From Lachnospiraceae bacterium (GTDB lineage: Bacteria; Bacillota; Clostridia; Lachnospirales; Lachnospiraceae), in the NCBI GenBank assembly GCA_910575155.1, contig CAJTDX010000005.1:1-64000 (forward strand): a stretch of DNA of 64,000 nt, written 5' to 3'. Made by a program: the position numbers and the translations under genes. The notes beneath the pieces were generated by a model that was not told the DNA's origin, did no database searches, and saw only the letters and a program-made list of their open reading frames with translations. Numbering within the stretch: the first letter of the stretch is position 1; the number at the start of each line of letters is the position of its first letter. Below, in pieces: positions 51,212 through 60,800 of the stretch.

Positions 51212-52679
51212 TTTGCAGCGTTTTGCGAGCGGTCAAAAACGCACGGACGGCAGGCTGCCAAGGCTTATGCTGGCGGCTCCTGCCAGCGGGAGCGGGAAAA
51301 CATTGATTACCTGCGGGATTTTAAAAGCGTTGAAAAACCGGGGAATGAACGCAGCGTCCTTTAAATGCGGGCCGGATTACATTGACCCGCTGTTCCATCA
51401 GGAAATTTTAGGAATTCCCTCCAGAAATCTGGACACGTTCTTTACAGACGGCAGCGTGACCAGATTTCTGTTTGGCAGAGCGGCGGCAAATGCGGATATT
51501 TCTATAATCGAAGGGGTAATGGGCTATTATGACGGCGCAGGGGGAGATACCCTGGCCGCCTCTTCCTATGAGCTGGCGGACGTTACCAATACGCCGGTGG
51601 TCCTGATTGTAAACGCAAAGGGCATGAGTCTTTCTGCGGCCGCTCTGATTCAGGGATTTCTGGCATACAGGAAACACAGCCATATCAAAGGGGTGATACT
51701 GAACCAGATTTCCCCGCAGTCATACGGGAAGCTAAAAGAAAGAATAGAACAGGATCTTTCCATCGCAGTGCTGGGGTATGTGCCAAAATGTCCGGAGCTG
51801 GTAATAGACAGCCGCCATCTTGGGCTGGTTATGCCAGGGGAAGTGGTTCATATACAGCAGAACATACAGAAACTGTCAGAATTGCTGGAGGAAACACTGG
51901 ACTTTGAGGGGCTTTTGTCATGCGCACAGAAGGCCCCTCTGTTGAATACGGAGGAGCCGCAGCATTTGAAAGTGCAGAAGAATGCGCACAATTTTTCCGG
52001 TCTTTCCATTGGCATTGCAAGAGATGAAGCTTTTTGTTTTCTGTATCAGGACAATCTGGAACTGCTTAAAGAATTGGGAGCGGAGCTTGCGTATTTTTCT
52101 CCTCTGCATGACAGAGCGCTTCCCGCAAATGTAAGCGGATTCATTCTGTGCGGCGGCTATCCGGAACTGTACGCGCAGATGCTGAGTGAAAACAGCGCCA
52201 TGCGTGAACAGATCCGGGAATGCATAAACGGGGGAATGCCTTATCTTGCAGAGTGCGGCGGTTTTTTATATCTGCAGGAACGTATGGAAGATATGGAAGG
52301 AACTGCCTGGAAGATGACGGGGGTATTTCCGGGAAACGCCTTTCGGACGGAACGTCTGGGAAGGTTTGGCTATCTTACGCTTACGGCGAATAATGACAGA
52401 CAGCTGTTAAGCAGGGGAAGCAGTATCAAAGGACATGAATATCATTATTTTGACTGTACAGAAAACGGCGGGGATTATCATGGAATAAAGCCCGCGGGCG
52501 GCCGTCAATGGGATTGTATACGGGGAGGGGAAACCTATGCGGCAGGGTTTCCTCATTTATATTATTATTCAAATCCGGAATTTGCCGCGGCGTTTTTACA
52601 GCGCTGCCAGGCTTATCAGCAACAAACTCCGGAGGCGTTTTTGCCGCGGGCAGGAGTATTTGGCGATGAATCCGGTTAG
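51201..52679 (+). CDS. cbiA: Cobyrinate a,c-diamide synthase
   Basis: The product is 492 residues from ATG 51201, overlapping the preceding stop. It amidates the a- and c-carboxylates of cobyrinate using glutamine and ATP. The N-terminal half has the P-loop-like APASGSGKTLITCGIL, FKCGPDYIDPLFH and IEGVMGYYDG. The C-terminal half is the class I glutaminase-like domain (GFILCGGYPELYAQ, the Cys in YLAECGGFLYL, GHEYHYFDC). It starts the second half of the cobalamin block. Confidence 0.94.
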   Translation: MSGNLQRFASGQKRTDGRLPRLMLAAPASGSGKTLITCGILKALKNRGMNAASFKCGPDYIDPLFHQEILGIPSRNLDTFFTDGSVTRFLFGRAAANADISIIEGVMGYYDGAGGDTLAASSYELADVTNTPVVLIVNAKGMSLSAAALIQGFLAYRKHSHIKGVILNQISPQSYGKLKERIEQDLSIAVLGYVPKCPELVIDSRHLGLVMPGEVVHIQQNIQKLSELLEETLDFEGLLSCAQKAPLLNTEEPQHLKVQKNAHNFSGLSIGIARDEAFCFLYQDNLELLKELGAELAYFSPLHDRALPANVSGFILCGGYPELYAQMLSENSAMREQIRECINGGMPYLAECGGFLYLQERMEDMEGTAWKMTGVFPGNAFRTERLGRFGYLTLTANNDRQLLSRGSSIKGHEYHYFDCTENGGDYHGIKPAGGRQWDCIRGGETYAAGFPHLYYYSNPEFAAAFLQRCQAYQQQTPEAFLPRAGVFGDESG

Positions 52680-52696
52680 AGAAAGAAGAATGAAAA

Positions 52697-53749
52697 ATGA
52701 AGATGAAAGAATGCGTGGAACGGATCCGGCAATTGGATGAAGAGGCATGTCTGGCCTGTGAAAAACGATGGGATTCGATTGCAAAACCTCTCAAAAGTCT
52801 GGGTAAGATTGAAAAAAACCTGATTCAGATTGCGGGAATCCAAAGGACAAGCCAGATCCATATGAATCAGAAGGTTTTGGTTATTATGTGCGCAGACAAC
52901 GGAGTGGTGGCGGAGGGAGTAACCCAGACGGGGCAGGAGGTCACGGCAATTGTGGCTGAAAATTTTCTCCGGGAGAAATCCTGCGCAGCCATTATGTGCA
53001 GGGACACGCAGACCCGTATTTATCCGGTGGATATCGGCATGGCGGCGGACGTGCCTGGCGTAGTCAATAAGAAGATTGCCCGCGGCACCGGAAATATGGC
53101 GAAGGAGCCGGCCATGACCAGGGAGCAGGCAGTTCACGCAATTGAAACGGGGATCTCCATCGCGCAGGATTTGCACAATCAGGGATATGATGTGATAGCA
53201 ACCGGAGAAATGGGGATTGGAAATACTACTACCAGCAGCGCAGTGGCAAGCCTCCTGCTGCAAAAGCCAGTGGAGGAAGTGACAGGCAGAGGCGCAGGTT
53301 TGTCTGCAGAAGGGCTGTTGAGGAAGATTCAGGTAATCAAAGACGCCATCGCCCTGCATCAGCCTGATCAATCGGACCCCATAGACGTACTTGCCAAAGT
53401 AGGGGGGTTTGATCTTGCAGGACTGACAGGTATTTACCTGGGAGCGGCGGCATTGGCAATTCCGGCGGTGACAGACGGATTTATTTCCGGCGTGGCCGCG
53501 CTTGCGGCAGCAAGGCTCTGCCCCGTTGTAAAAGATTATATTCTGGCGTCCCATGTGTCCAAAGAACCGGGGGGAGCTATGATTTTAGAGGCGTTAAACA
53601 AATCTCCCAGTCTCACCTGCGATTTGTGCCTGGGAGAGGGGACCGGAGCGGTGGCGCTGTTTCCATTATTGGAGATGGGGCTTCATATTTATGAGAAAAT
53701 GAGTACGTTTTCTGAAATTGAAATAGAACGTTATGTGCCATTGGAATAG
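52697..53749 (+). CDS. cobT: Nicotinate-nucleotide-dimethylbenzimidazole phosphoribosyltransferase
   Basis: The 350-residue enzyme activates the lower-ligand base for cobalamin. It has DSIAKPLKSLGKIE near the start, MCADNGVVAEGVTQT, EMGIGNTTTSSAV (the nucleotide-binding loop), GRGAGLSAEGL, KVGGFDLAGLTG and the C-terminal LGEGTGAVALFPLLE with the catalytic Glu region. The start is ATG 52697, 17 bases after the cbiA stop. Confidence 0.95.
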   Translation: MKMKECVERIRQLDEEACLACEKRWDSIAKPLKSLGKIEKNLIQIAGIQRTSQIHMNQKVLVIMCADNGVVAEGVTQTGQEVTAIVAENFLREKSCAAIMCRDTQTRIYPVDIGMAADVPGVVNKKIARGTGNMAKEPAMTREQAVHAIETGISIAQDLHNQGYDVIATGEMGIGNTTTSSAVASLLLQKPVEEVTGRGAGLSAEGLLRKIQVIKDAIALHQPDQSDPIDVLAKVGGFDLAGLTGIYLGAAALAIPAVTDGFISGVAALAAARLCPVVKDYILASHVSKEPGGAMILEALNKSPSLTCDLCLGEGTGAVALFPLLEMGLHIYEKMSTFSEIEIERYVPLE

Positions 53750-53758
53750 AGGGAAGCT

Positions 53759-54331
53759 ATGATTGTTTTTGTGACAGGAGGCAGCGGCAGCGGGAAATCC
53801 GAATATGCGGAACAGCTCGCAGTGGAGCTGAAAGAAAAGGAGCTGCGCCGCAGGAGGGAAGTATTGAAAGATCAGCCGGATACCGCACAGCTGAAGCTGG
53901 TATATCTTGCAGCTATGAGGCCTGCGGACGCGGAGAGCCGGGAGCGTATCCGCCGCCACCGCGCAATGCGTGCGGGGAAACAGTTTGAAACCAGGGAGCA
54001 GTATACGCGCCTGGAGGAGATTGCCACCGATAAAAATGAGATTTTGCTGTTGGAATGTCTCTCGAATCTGATGGCGAATGAGATGTTTTCGAAAGAGGGC
54101 AGAGGAGAGCAGGCCGCAGAAGCGGTTCAAAAGGGAATCTGCCGTTTGGCGAAGCGTTGCTGTCATTTGGTGATTGTGGGAAACAATATGTTTGAAGATG
54201 ATTTGAATTATGACGGCGGCGCCTTGGAATATCTCAGAGAAACAGCCAGAGTTCACAGGTTTCTTGGCGAGACCGCCGCGCAAATAGTGGAAGTAGTCTG
54301 TGGAATTCCGGTAGAATGGAGGAAGCCGTGA
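53759..54331 (+). CDS. cobU: Adenosylcobinamide kinase/guanylyltransferase
   Basis: The 190-residue bifunctional enzyme has an N-terminal Walker A motif (VTGGSGSGKSEYAE), YLAAMRPADAE, the guanylylated-His region RIRRHRAMRAG and LLLECLSNLMANEMF, then VVGNNMFEDD. It phosphorylates adenosylcobinamide and then transfers GMP. It starts nine bases after cobT and overlaps cobS by four bases. Confidence 0.93.
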   Translation: MIVFVTGGSGSGKSEYAEQLAVELKEKELRRRREVLKDQPDTAQLKLVYLAAMRPADAESRERIRRHRAMRAGKQFETREQYTRLEEIATDKNEILLLECLSNLMANEMFSKEGRGEQAAEAVQKGICRLAKRCCHLVIVGNNMFEDDLNYDGGALEYLRETARVHRFLGETAAQIVEVVCGIPVEWRKP

Positions 54332-55092
54332 AATATATAGAATCATGTATCATCGCCTTTTCCATGTATTCGAAAATCCCTATGCCTCAAAGAGAATGGG
54401 AAGCAGAAGCTATGAAGTATGCGATGTGCTTCTTTCCCTGGGTAGGCGCGGCGGCGGGGGGGATTTTTTATTTATGGGGAATTTATGGAAAGCAGATTCC
54501 TGTAGGTCCTCAACTGTATGCAGCCATCCTCACAGTGATTCCTATACTGATTACCGGAGGAATCCACATGGATGGTTTTTTAGATACCATGGACGCCTTA
54601 AGCTCCTGGCAGAGCAGAGAGCGGCGTCTGGAAATATTAAAAGACGCTCATGCGGGGGCTTTTGCGGTGACAGGGGCCGGCGTGTATTTTCTGTTGTATT
54701 TTGGATTTGCCTCAGAGCTTGAGCCAGCCCAGATCTCTGCGGCGGCGTTTGGATTCTTTTTAAGCCGCTGTCTGAGCGGATTTGCGGTGACGTCCTTTCC
54801 CTGTGCCAAAGAGAGCGGTCTGGCGGCGTTGTTTGCCAGAGCGGCAGACAGAAGAAAAGCCAGGACAATCCTGTTTTTGGAAAGTATCCTTGCCATGACG
54901 GGACTGCTCTGGCTGAACATTTATGCCGGAGGAGCGGTGATTGCCGCTTCAATTCTGGCGTTTCTGTGGTATTACAGGATGTCTGTGGAAAAGTTTGGCG
55001 GAATTACCGGAGATCTTGCGGGTTGGTTTGTACAGGTATGTGAATTGCTCCAGCTTGCTGCAATCTGTTTTTCCTCAAAAGTCTTTGGATAA
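54328..55092 (+). CDS. cobS: Adenosylcobinamide-GDP ribazoletransferase (cobalamin synthase)
   Basis: The product is 254 residues from GTG 54328, with GGAGG five bases upstream and a GTGA overlap with cobU (ATG 54316 would add four residues). It is an integral membrane enzyme with five to seven hydrophobic segments. Key segments are SKIPMP, TGGIHMDGFLDTMDALSSW (the Mg-binding acidic motif), EILKDAHAGAFAV and FGGITGDLAGW. It joins the activated lower ligand to the corrin ring and ends the block. Confidence 0.94.
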   Translation: MKYIESCIIAFSMYSKIPMPQREWEAEAMKYAMCFFPWVGAAAGGIFYLWGIYGKQIPVGPQLYAAILTVIPILITGGIHMDGFLDTMDALSSWQSRERRLEILKDAHAGAFAVTGAGVYFLLYFGFASELEPAQISAAAFGFFLSRCLSGFAVTSFPCAKESGLAALFARAADRRKARTILFLESILAMTGLLWLNIYAGGAVIAASILAFLWYYRMSVEKFGGITGDLAGWFVQVCELLQLAAICFSSKVFG

Positions 55093-55144
55093 ACAGATAT
55101 GCGATTCTTTTGTGAAAACAGTTCTTTGCGCGCAGAGACGATGA

Positions 55145-55900
55145 TTATTTCTTTGGCAGGTCTTTGCGGTATTTGCTGGGGGAGATTCCCAGCAGTTTTT
55201 TGAAAGCTTTCGTAAAATAGAAATAATCGTGATAACCTACGGCGTTCGCGACTTCGCTCACGGACAGCGTTTCGTTCTGTAAAAGTTCTTTTGCTTTCTG
55301 CATACGCTTTGTTGCTATATATTCAGAAAAAGAAATTCCCAGTTCCTGTTTGATTTGCATACTTAAATAGCCGGAGCTGATGCCGTATTTTTTTGCCAGC
55401 TTTGTCAAAGAGATATCTTTGGTATAATCCTGCTGCATTTCTTCCAGAATACTGCGAAGGGAAGGCTGTTTTGACAAATTTTTACTGGAAAGAGGAGTTT
55501 CGTCCGTTGCTTCAGAATTTGTCTGTGCATTGTGCAGTTTCTTTAAAATCGTGTTTAAATCGTCCTGTTTTACAGGCTTTAAAAGATAATCATAGGAGCC
55601 TTTGCGCATGGCGGTACGGGCATACTCGAAATCCGCATAGCCTGAAATGATAACAACTTTTGCTGTAAGAGATGTGTCGTTTGTAATCTGTTCCAGGAGT
55701 TCCAGGCCCGTCATGCCAGGCATACGGATATCGGTCAAGACAACATCAGGATTCAGACGCCTGATTTCTTTGAGCGCGGTAATGCCGTCCTTGGCTTCTC
55801 CGATTACCTGAAAAGGCAGACCGGATTTTTCGATTAATTTTTTTAAACCAATGGCAATCCAGGCTTCGTCGTCAACTATGAAAATCGTCATTCTTCTCAC
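55145..55900 (-). CDS. YesN-type response regulator (receiver + AraC helix-turn-helix)
   Basis: The 251-residue protein has a receiver domain (FIVDDEAWIAIGLKKL, phosphoacceptor Asp in VVLTDIRMPGMTGLEL, YLLKPVKQDDL) and two C-terminal AraC-type helix-turn-helices (KDISLTKLAKKYGISSGYLS, LSVSEVANAVGYHDYFYFTKAF). It overlaps the kinase gene by 29 bases. It probably activates the divergent glycoside hydrolase gene when its sugar signal is present. Confidence 0.93.
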   Translation of the reverse strand: MRRMTIFIVDDEAWIAIGLKKLIEKSGLPFQVIGEAKDGITALKEIRRLNPDVVLTDIRMPGMTGLELLEQITNDTSLTAKVVIISGYADFEYARTAMRKGSYDYLLKPVKQDDLNTILKKLHNAQTNSEATDETPLSSKNLSKQPSLRSILEEMQQDYTKDISLTKLAKKYGISSGYLSMQIKQELGISFSEYIATKRMQKAKELLQNETLSVSEVANAVGYHDYFYFTKAFKKLLGISPSKYRKDLPKK

Positions 55901-57614
55901 CTCCGGCGTCTGAGAGTTCTGTAATCTCGTCAGGGATCAGAATTGTAATGCGTGTCCCTCTGTTCGGTTCACTTTCAATCTCAAATTCAAATCTGTCCCC
56001 ATAAAACAGTTTCAGTCTCTGATAAATATTAAAAAGTCCGATTTTTGAAGAGCTTTTATGGTTGTTAAGCTGCCTGAGAATACCGTTTAGTTTTTCAGGT
56101 TCAATGCCGCAGCCATCGTCTTTTACGATAAAGCAAAGGTGCGAATCATTTTGTTCGGTAATGGAAACCTGTACGGATCCGCGGGTCATTTTTTGTTCCA
56201 ATCCGTGAAAAACAGCGTTTTCCACCAAAGGCTGCAAAAAAAGTTTTAATATTTTTTTTTCGCGAACTTCCTGGTTTGCAGAAATATTAATACTGATTTT
56301 TCCCATAAAGCGGTATTCTATGATTTTGGCATATTCTAAAATGTGTTCTAATTCTTCCTCAACGCTTACGATATCTTCGCCTTTGATGGCGAAACGAAAT
56401 ACATTGGAAAGCGCCATGGTTATATCGGCGATGTCGTCTTCATCGTGGTAAAGCGCCATACCCCGGATGCATTCAAAAGTATTGTAAAGGAAATGCGGAT
56501 TAATCTGGCTGCGGTAGGCAAGGAGTTCCGCCTGCTTTGTCGCCAGCTCGGCTTCGAGTATGCGCTGCTGGGAAAAGAGGAATTTTTCCTGAAATTTCTG
56601 GTTTTCATCTAACATCTGGTTTAAACTGTTCGCTACAATACCCACTTCATCCCGGCGGTTTAAAGCAAGGCGTTCGGAGGGGGCTTTATTAACATTTTGA
56701 ATAAACTTTGTAATTTGCTGCATTGGAAAGGTGATCTGCCAGTTGCAGTAAATGATTAATATACAAAACAACATCAGTGAGATCATAAGCACGGCGATCG
56801 TAATATGATTCAGCATACGGTCGGGCTGATTCAGATCTTCTTCCGGTATCAGACTGGCAATCCGCCACTTGTTCATAGAGAGAGAACGGCTGCAAAAATA
56901 GTGGGAACTGTTGCTTTTTTGTTCCTGCTCCGGCAGAATAAAGCCCTGTTTCCCCTTTTTGGTACAAATTAAAATCTGGTCATTTTCATCTAAAAGAAAC
57001 ACCGTACTGTTTTGGGTTGCTTTGGAATCTTTCAGGATATCATCCAATGCTTTGGGTTCCATAATAAATACGCACATGCCCAGAGCGTTCTGGTAGGGAG
57101 CGTTTACCAGGTTGTAAATCGGAAAAAGGACTTTATAGTAAAGCTCGTTTTGGTCAGTCAGGGGTTCTGTACGGATTTCCATAGAAGAGCAGAGTTCCAG
57201 TTTATCTTTAGAAAGCGGAAATTCTTTTCCAACGGCTGCAACCTGCTGCAAATCTGTATTATACAGATAGGCGCTTAAAATATGGTCGTTTAACAGCAAA
57301 GTATTAGAGAATGCAAAAGTAAGCGCGTCGCCTTCCTGCAAATAGTCCGGCGAATCCTGGGAGAGACATTGCAGTACGGCCGGAGAATAGCAGAATGCAG
57401 CCGCAACATTGTGCAGAGATCCCAGGGTGTCCTGCAGGTAGTGTTCTGTTTGTTCCAGAAGCCGATGGTTCAGTTCCAGAGTATTTTCCCGGGTCAGTCT
57501 GGCAGAATGCCGGATTATCAGGATATAAGTACATAACATAAAAATGAGAATCACAAAAACCAGGCTGGTAAGCCGGTAAATGAAATGTTCTCGGTATTTT
57601 TTGAAAAAACGCAT
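55872..57614 (-). CDS. YesM-type sensor histidine kinase
   Basis: The 580-residue kinase has two membrane helices (about residues 12-32 and 270-290) flanking an extracellular sensor of about 230 residues (dCache-like), a HAMP linker (NRRDEVGIVANSLNQML), His_kinase with the phospho-His in INPHFLYNTFECIRG, and HATPase (LQPLVENAVFHGL, DDGCGIEPEK). It senses an extracellular sugar-type ligand and phosphorylates YesN. The pair sits divergent from the GH2 gene. Confidence 0.92.
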   Translation of the reverse strand: MRFFKKYREHFIYRLTSLVFVILIFMLCTYILIIRHSARLTRENTLELNHRLLEQTEHYLQDTLGSLHNVAAAFCYSPAVLQCLSQDSPDYLQEGDALTFAFSNTLLLNDHILSAYLYNTDLQQVAAVGKEFPLSKDKLELCSSMEIRTEPLTDQNELYYKVLFPIYNLVNAPYQNALGMCVFIMEPKALDDILKDSKATQNSTVFLLDENDQILICTKKGKQGFILPEQEQKSNSSHYFCSRSLSMNKWRIASLIPEEDLNQPDRMLNHITIAVLMISLMLFCILIIYCNWQITFPMQQITKFIQNVNKAPSERLALNRRDEVGIVANSLNQMLDENQKFQEKFLFSQQRILEAELATKQAELLAYRSQINPHFLYNTFECIRGMALYHDEDDIADITMALSNVFRFAIKGEDIVSVEEELEHILEYAKIIEYRFMGKISINISANQEVREKKILKLFLQPLVENAVFHGLEQKMTRGSVQVSITEQNDSHLCFIVKDDGCGIEPEKLNGILRQLNNHKSSSKIGLFNIYQRLKLFYGDRFEFEIESEPNRGTRITILIPDEITELSDAGGEKNDDFHS

Positions 57615-57841
57615 GAGGGTGTTACCTTTTTAACATTGAACTTTTCTTATATTATAACATAAATTTGGTTTTGATGTCAAAAAAGTAATATTTATGATTT
57701 AATATTGTAAAAAATAAAAAATAATACCAAAATATAAAATAAAATACATATGTTTTTGTGGTGTTTGCCACTATAATTTAATTTATCATATGAAAAAGGA
57801 GGTAAAAATACAAAGTTTTATAAAAAAAAGGAGGAAAATAT
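57615..57841 (+). promoter_or_regulatory. AT-rich divergent control region between YesM and the GH2 gene
   Basis: A TATAAT lies at 57772-57777 but has no good -35 hexamer, as expected for an activator-dependent promoter. A small inverted repeat, GTGG-TGTTTG-CCAC, overlaps it upstream. Two ribosome-site-like sequences occur: AAAAAGGAGG at about 57794 without a canonical start codon after it, and AAAAGGAGG directly before ATG 57842. Confidence 0.5.
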
Positions 57842-60800
57842 ATGCAATCTAAACGATTAAAAAGGTACCTTAGTACCTTTTTGGCGGCGGCAGTCATCCT
57901 GAATACAGGCGCTTTTGACGTCATGGCCGCTGGAAGCAATGCAGGCGCAAAAGCAGGAGAAACAACGAATCAGGCAGTGTCTGCACTGGAAACAGTTTAT
58001 GTGGATTCTTATGGGACAGGGGAACGTTCTGTCTCCTTTAACGACCACTGGCGGTTTTATCTTGGCGACGCCAGCGGCGCGGAAGCACGGAGTTATAATG
58101 ACGCTTCCTGGGATAATGTGAATCTTCCCCATGATTACAGTATTGACCAGGGTTATACGGCGGCGGCGCCTGTAGAGCCGGAGAGCGGCCTGATGTTAGG
58201 CGGAACCGGATGGTACCGGAAGGCGTTTACGCTTCCTTCCACTGCAGCGGACAAAGTGGTCAGTGTGGATTTTGACGGCGTGTATATGAATGCCACTGTT
58301 TATTTAAACGGCGAAAAGCTTGGAACCCACCCTTATGGATATACGCCGTTCTCTTTTGTTCTTCCGACAGGTTTGCTTAAGACCAATGGAGAAGAAAATG
58401 TCCTGGCAGTGAAGGTAGAAAATAAACTTCCGTCCAGCCGCTGGTATTCCGGAAGCGGTATTTACCGGGATGTAAAATTAACAGTTACAGATTCCGTACA
58501 TGTGTCATATTTTGGCACAGCGGTTACCACGCCGGATATTGAGGCGGGAACCGGTACGGTAAAGGTTGCCACTTCTGTGAAAAATGACAGTGATGCAGAC
58601 AAATCAGTGTCTGTCCGCCAGACTGTCTACGAGAAAGGCAAGGCAGAAGCAGTGGTGACAGGTGAAAAAACAGCAGCTCAGATGATAGCAGCGGGAGCAG
58701 AAGCTGAGATTGAAGCGTCCGTGACTGTGCCGACGCCCAAACTTTGGTCTGTAGGACAGCCGAATCTGTATACCGTTCACACAGAAGTATTTGTAGGAGA
58801 CGATGTGGTGGATGCGTATGATTCTGAGTTTGGATTCCGCTGGGTGGAGTTTACCAAAGACAACGGATTTTTCCTGAATGACCAGAATATGAAGATGAAC
58901 GGCGTCTGTATGCACCATGACCAGGGAGGTCTTGGTTCCGAAGCATGGTACCGCGCGACAGAGCGTCAGGTGGAAAAACTGATGGAGATGGGTGTGAATA
59001 CCATTCGTGTCACACATAATCCGGCTTCTCAGGAGCTGATTGATATCTGTAATGAAAAAGGTATGCTCTTAATCGAAGAAGCTTTTGACTGCTGGTATTC
59101 CGGCAAAAACGGAAACGTAGAAGATTACGGAAAATGGTTTGATGTGGCGATTGAAGCAGACAACCAGATTGTGGGAGCAGAAGCTGGTGAGAAATGGTCT
59201 GAGTTTGACCTCAAGGCAATGATAAAACGCGGCAAGAACGCGCCTTCCATTGTGATGTGGAGCCTTGGAAATGAAATATTCGAAGGTATATACGATGGGA
59301 GCAAAGTAGATCAGTATCCGGCTATGGCAAAGCAGCTTATTGAATGGGTAGGAGAAGAGGATGCAACCCGCTATGTTACCTATGGGGATAATAAGATTAA
59401 GGATGGCGGTTACCTGGATACAGCGGCAGAATTTGCCAAAGCACATGAATATGGCGTGCCAGGCGGCGTGATTGGATATAACTATTCAAATACTGCCCAG
59501 GTTAAGAGCGGTTATGACAGAGGCTGGATGGTTTACGGTTCTGAGACGGCGTCATCGGTTAACAGCCGCGGTGTTTATGACAGGAAAAACAGCAATAGCG
59601 ACGGCGGCAAAGGAGACAGAAGGCTGACGTCCTATGACAAGAGTAAGGTAGGCTGGGGAGCACTGGCAAGCGAAGGAATGTGGGTTACCATGCGCCAGAA
59701 CTTCAATGCAGGCGAGTTTATCTGGACCGGCTTCGATTATCTTGGCGAGCCGACGCCTTATAATGGCGTAGGACCAGTTGGCTCCAGCAATAGCTGGCCC
59801 AATATGGCGAAGAGTTCTTACTTTGGAATTATCGATCTGGCAGGCTTCCCCAAAGACAGCTTCTATCTGTATCAGAGCCAGTGGAATAACAAAGTGAATA
59901 CGCTTCATGTGCTTCCGGTATGGGATCGGGACGAAATTATGATAGATGAGGACGGCAAGGTAGAAGTTGTGGTTTACAGTGACGCTCCTCTTGTAAAGCT
60001 TTATTTAAACGGAGAAGAAGTGGGTACTGCAACGGCAGCACGTACCGAAACGCCTACCGGAGGATATCAGAACTATACAGAGGGAACAGGCTGTTTTGAC
60101 AAGGCTAAAGCCAGCGGCCATACGTCTCTTTATGCAACCTTTAACGTGCCTTACGAAGAAGGAAAGTTAGAAGCCAAGGCGTTTGATAAAGAAGGAAATG
60201 AGATTAAAAATACAGAGGGACGCAGTGTTGTGGAGACAACGAAAGACGCTGCGAAGCTTACGGCAGAAGCGGACCGTACAGAGATTACGGCTGATGGAAA
60301 AGACTTAAGCTATATCACCATTGACGTGAACGATGAAGACGGTAAATTTGTCAACGGCGCAGAGCCTGAAATTGCAGTATCTGTGGAAGGCGACGGCGTG
60401 CTGATGGCTCTTGACAACGGCGTGCAGAACGATACCACTGCTCATAGCGAGAAGTCAAGGAAAGCTGGAAAAGGTAAGCTTTTAGCAATCGTACAGTCTA
60501 CGAAAAAAGCGGGAACCTTTACGGTAAAAGCAGAGGCGCAGGGTCTTACGGCAGCTTCAGTAAGTGTAACGACAAAGGCAGAGAGTTCCGAGCCTTCCGT
60601 TAAGACGATTGAAAGTTATGAAATTTCCAAACATTACTATATCAAAGCGGGAACAGAACCGGTGCTGCCTGCTTCTGTAAAAGTAACTTACACAGACGGC
60701 AGCTCTGAGACGAAGAATATTACATGGGATACTTCGAAAAGTCAGGGAAATGAATATGAGATCTACGGCACAATAGCAGCCCTTAATGTGCGCGTTCCGG

